A DNA stretch of 5,766 nt, taken from contig JAFDET010000208.1 of the NCBI GenBank assembly GCA_019310195.1, positions 1 to 5,766 on the forward strand, read 5' to 3'. Both the position numbers and the translations under genes were made by a program. The stretch comes from Deltaproteobacteria bacterium. GTDB lineage: Bacteria > Myxococcota_A > UBA9160 > JAFDET01. The notes under the pieces are model-generated. The model searched no databases and was not told the origin of the DNA. It saw only the letters and a list, made by a program, of their open reading frames with translations. Numbering within the stretch: position 1 is the stretch's first letter; each line of letters begins with the position of its first letter. Of this stretch, positions 5,598 through 5,766 are shown piece by piece.

Positions 5598-5766
5598 CTA
5601 GAGCGCGCGCAGGCCCGTCAGCGCTTCGCCCAGGATCAGGGTGTGCACGTCATGGGTGCCCTCGTAGGTGCGCACCGTTTCCAGGTTCATCATGTGCCGC
5701 ATGGCCTGGTAGTCGTCCACGATCCCGTTGGCGCCCAGCAGGTCCCGGGCTTCCCGCGCGATCTGC
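5598..5766 (-). CDS. gcdH: Glutaryl-CoA dehydrogenase, C-terminal 55 residues (5' part beyond window)
   Basis: Only the last 55 codons are present, reading from the right edge to TAG at 5600-5598. The peptide contains AREARDLLGANGI (3-15), MRHMMNLETV (22-31), RTYEGTHDVHTLILG (32-46) and ends GEALTGLRAL. The MNLE..TYEGTHD(I/V)H.LILG.A.TG pattern is characteristic of glutaryl-CoA dehydrogenase, the FAD enzyme that oxidises and decarboxylates glutaryl-CoA to crotonyl-CoA in lysine, tryptophan and benzoate-type degradation. The glutamate of TYEGT (Glu35 of this fragment) is the catalytic base of the family. A general acyl-CoA dehydrogenase is the alternative, but the C-terminal motif fits the glutaryl type better. 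The next gene on the strand begins after an 81-bp gap. Confidence 0.85.
   Translation of the reverse strand, partial: QIAREARDLLGANGIVDDYQAMRHMMNLETVRTYEGTHDVHTLILGEALTGLRAL

Noticed and set aside
1..5766. Mobile element, CRISPR array, tRNA/rRNA or defence system
   Set aside because: No tandem repeat-spacer pattern, no transposase or integrase motif and no structured RNA gene could be read on either strand; nearly all bases are explained by metabolic genes.

Overview
The window is very GC-rich bacterial chromosomal DNA with almost no non-coding space. It carries six protein genes, two of them cut by the window edges. I see no tRNA, rRNA, CRISPR array, insertion sequence, integrase or phage gene. 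The gene set (two crotonase-fold proteins, a glutaryl-CoA dehydrogenase C-terminus, a sphingosine-1-phosphate-lyase-like PLP enzyme, a Gfo/Idh/MocA oxidoreductase and a gamma-glutamyltransferase-family hydrolase) suggests a free-living heterotroph with a large acyl-CoA and lipid-degrading repertoire. A high-GC proteobacterium, myxobacterial-type lineage or actinobacterium would fit. The sequence does not decide between them, and the taxon is inference.

Layout from left to right. (1) Bases 1-3012 hold a minus-strand run of three tightly packed genes, transcribed from 3012 down to 1. First is a PLP-dependent S1P-lyase-like enzyme (1780-3012). After a 5-bp gap comes a GTG-started NAD(P)-type oxidoreductase (704-1774), which overlaps by ATGA the start of a crotonase (707 down to beyond the left edge). 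(2) Bases 3013-3087 are a 75-bp divergent intergenic region with a small perfect palindrome and mirrored ribosome-binding sites. (3) Bases 3088-3879 encode a plus-strand crotonase-fold protein that has lost both hydratase glutamates. (4) It converges, with only 5 bp between stop codons, on a minus-strand gamma-glutamyltransferase-family gene (3885-5516). (5) Upstream of that gene lie an 81-bp gap with a perfect GC-rich hairpin touching the ribosome-binding site, and the last 55 codons of a glutaryl-CoA dehydrogenase (5598 to the right edge).

Functional reading. The left operon could join aldehyde-releasing cleavage of a phosphorylated long-chain base or similar amine (S1P-lyase fold), a redox step (Gfo/Idh/MocA) and an acyl-CoA hydration or isomerisation step (crotonase). 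That is a guess from co-transcription, not a known pathway. The glutaryl-CoA dehydrogenase points to lysine, tryptophan or benzoate-type dicarboxyl-CoA breakdown. Nothing here is clearly a new defence or mobile system. The points most worth a second look are the left operon, the atypical active sites of the gamma-glutamyltransferase relative and the plus-strand crotonase, and the compact regulatory structures between genes.
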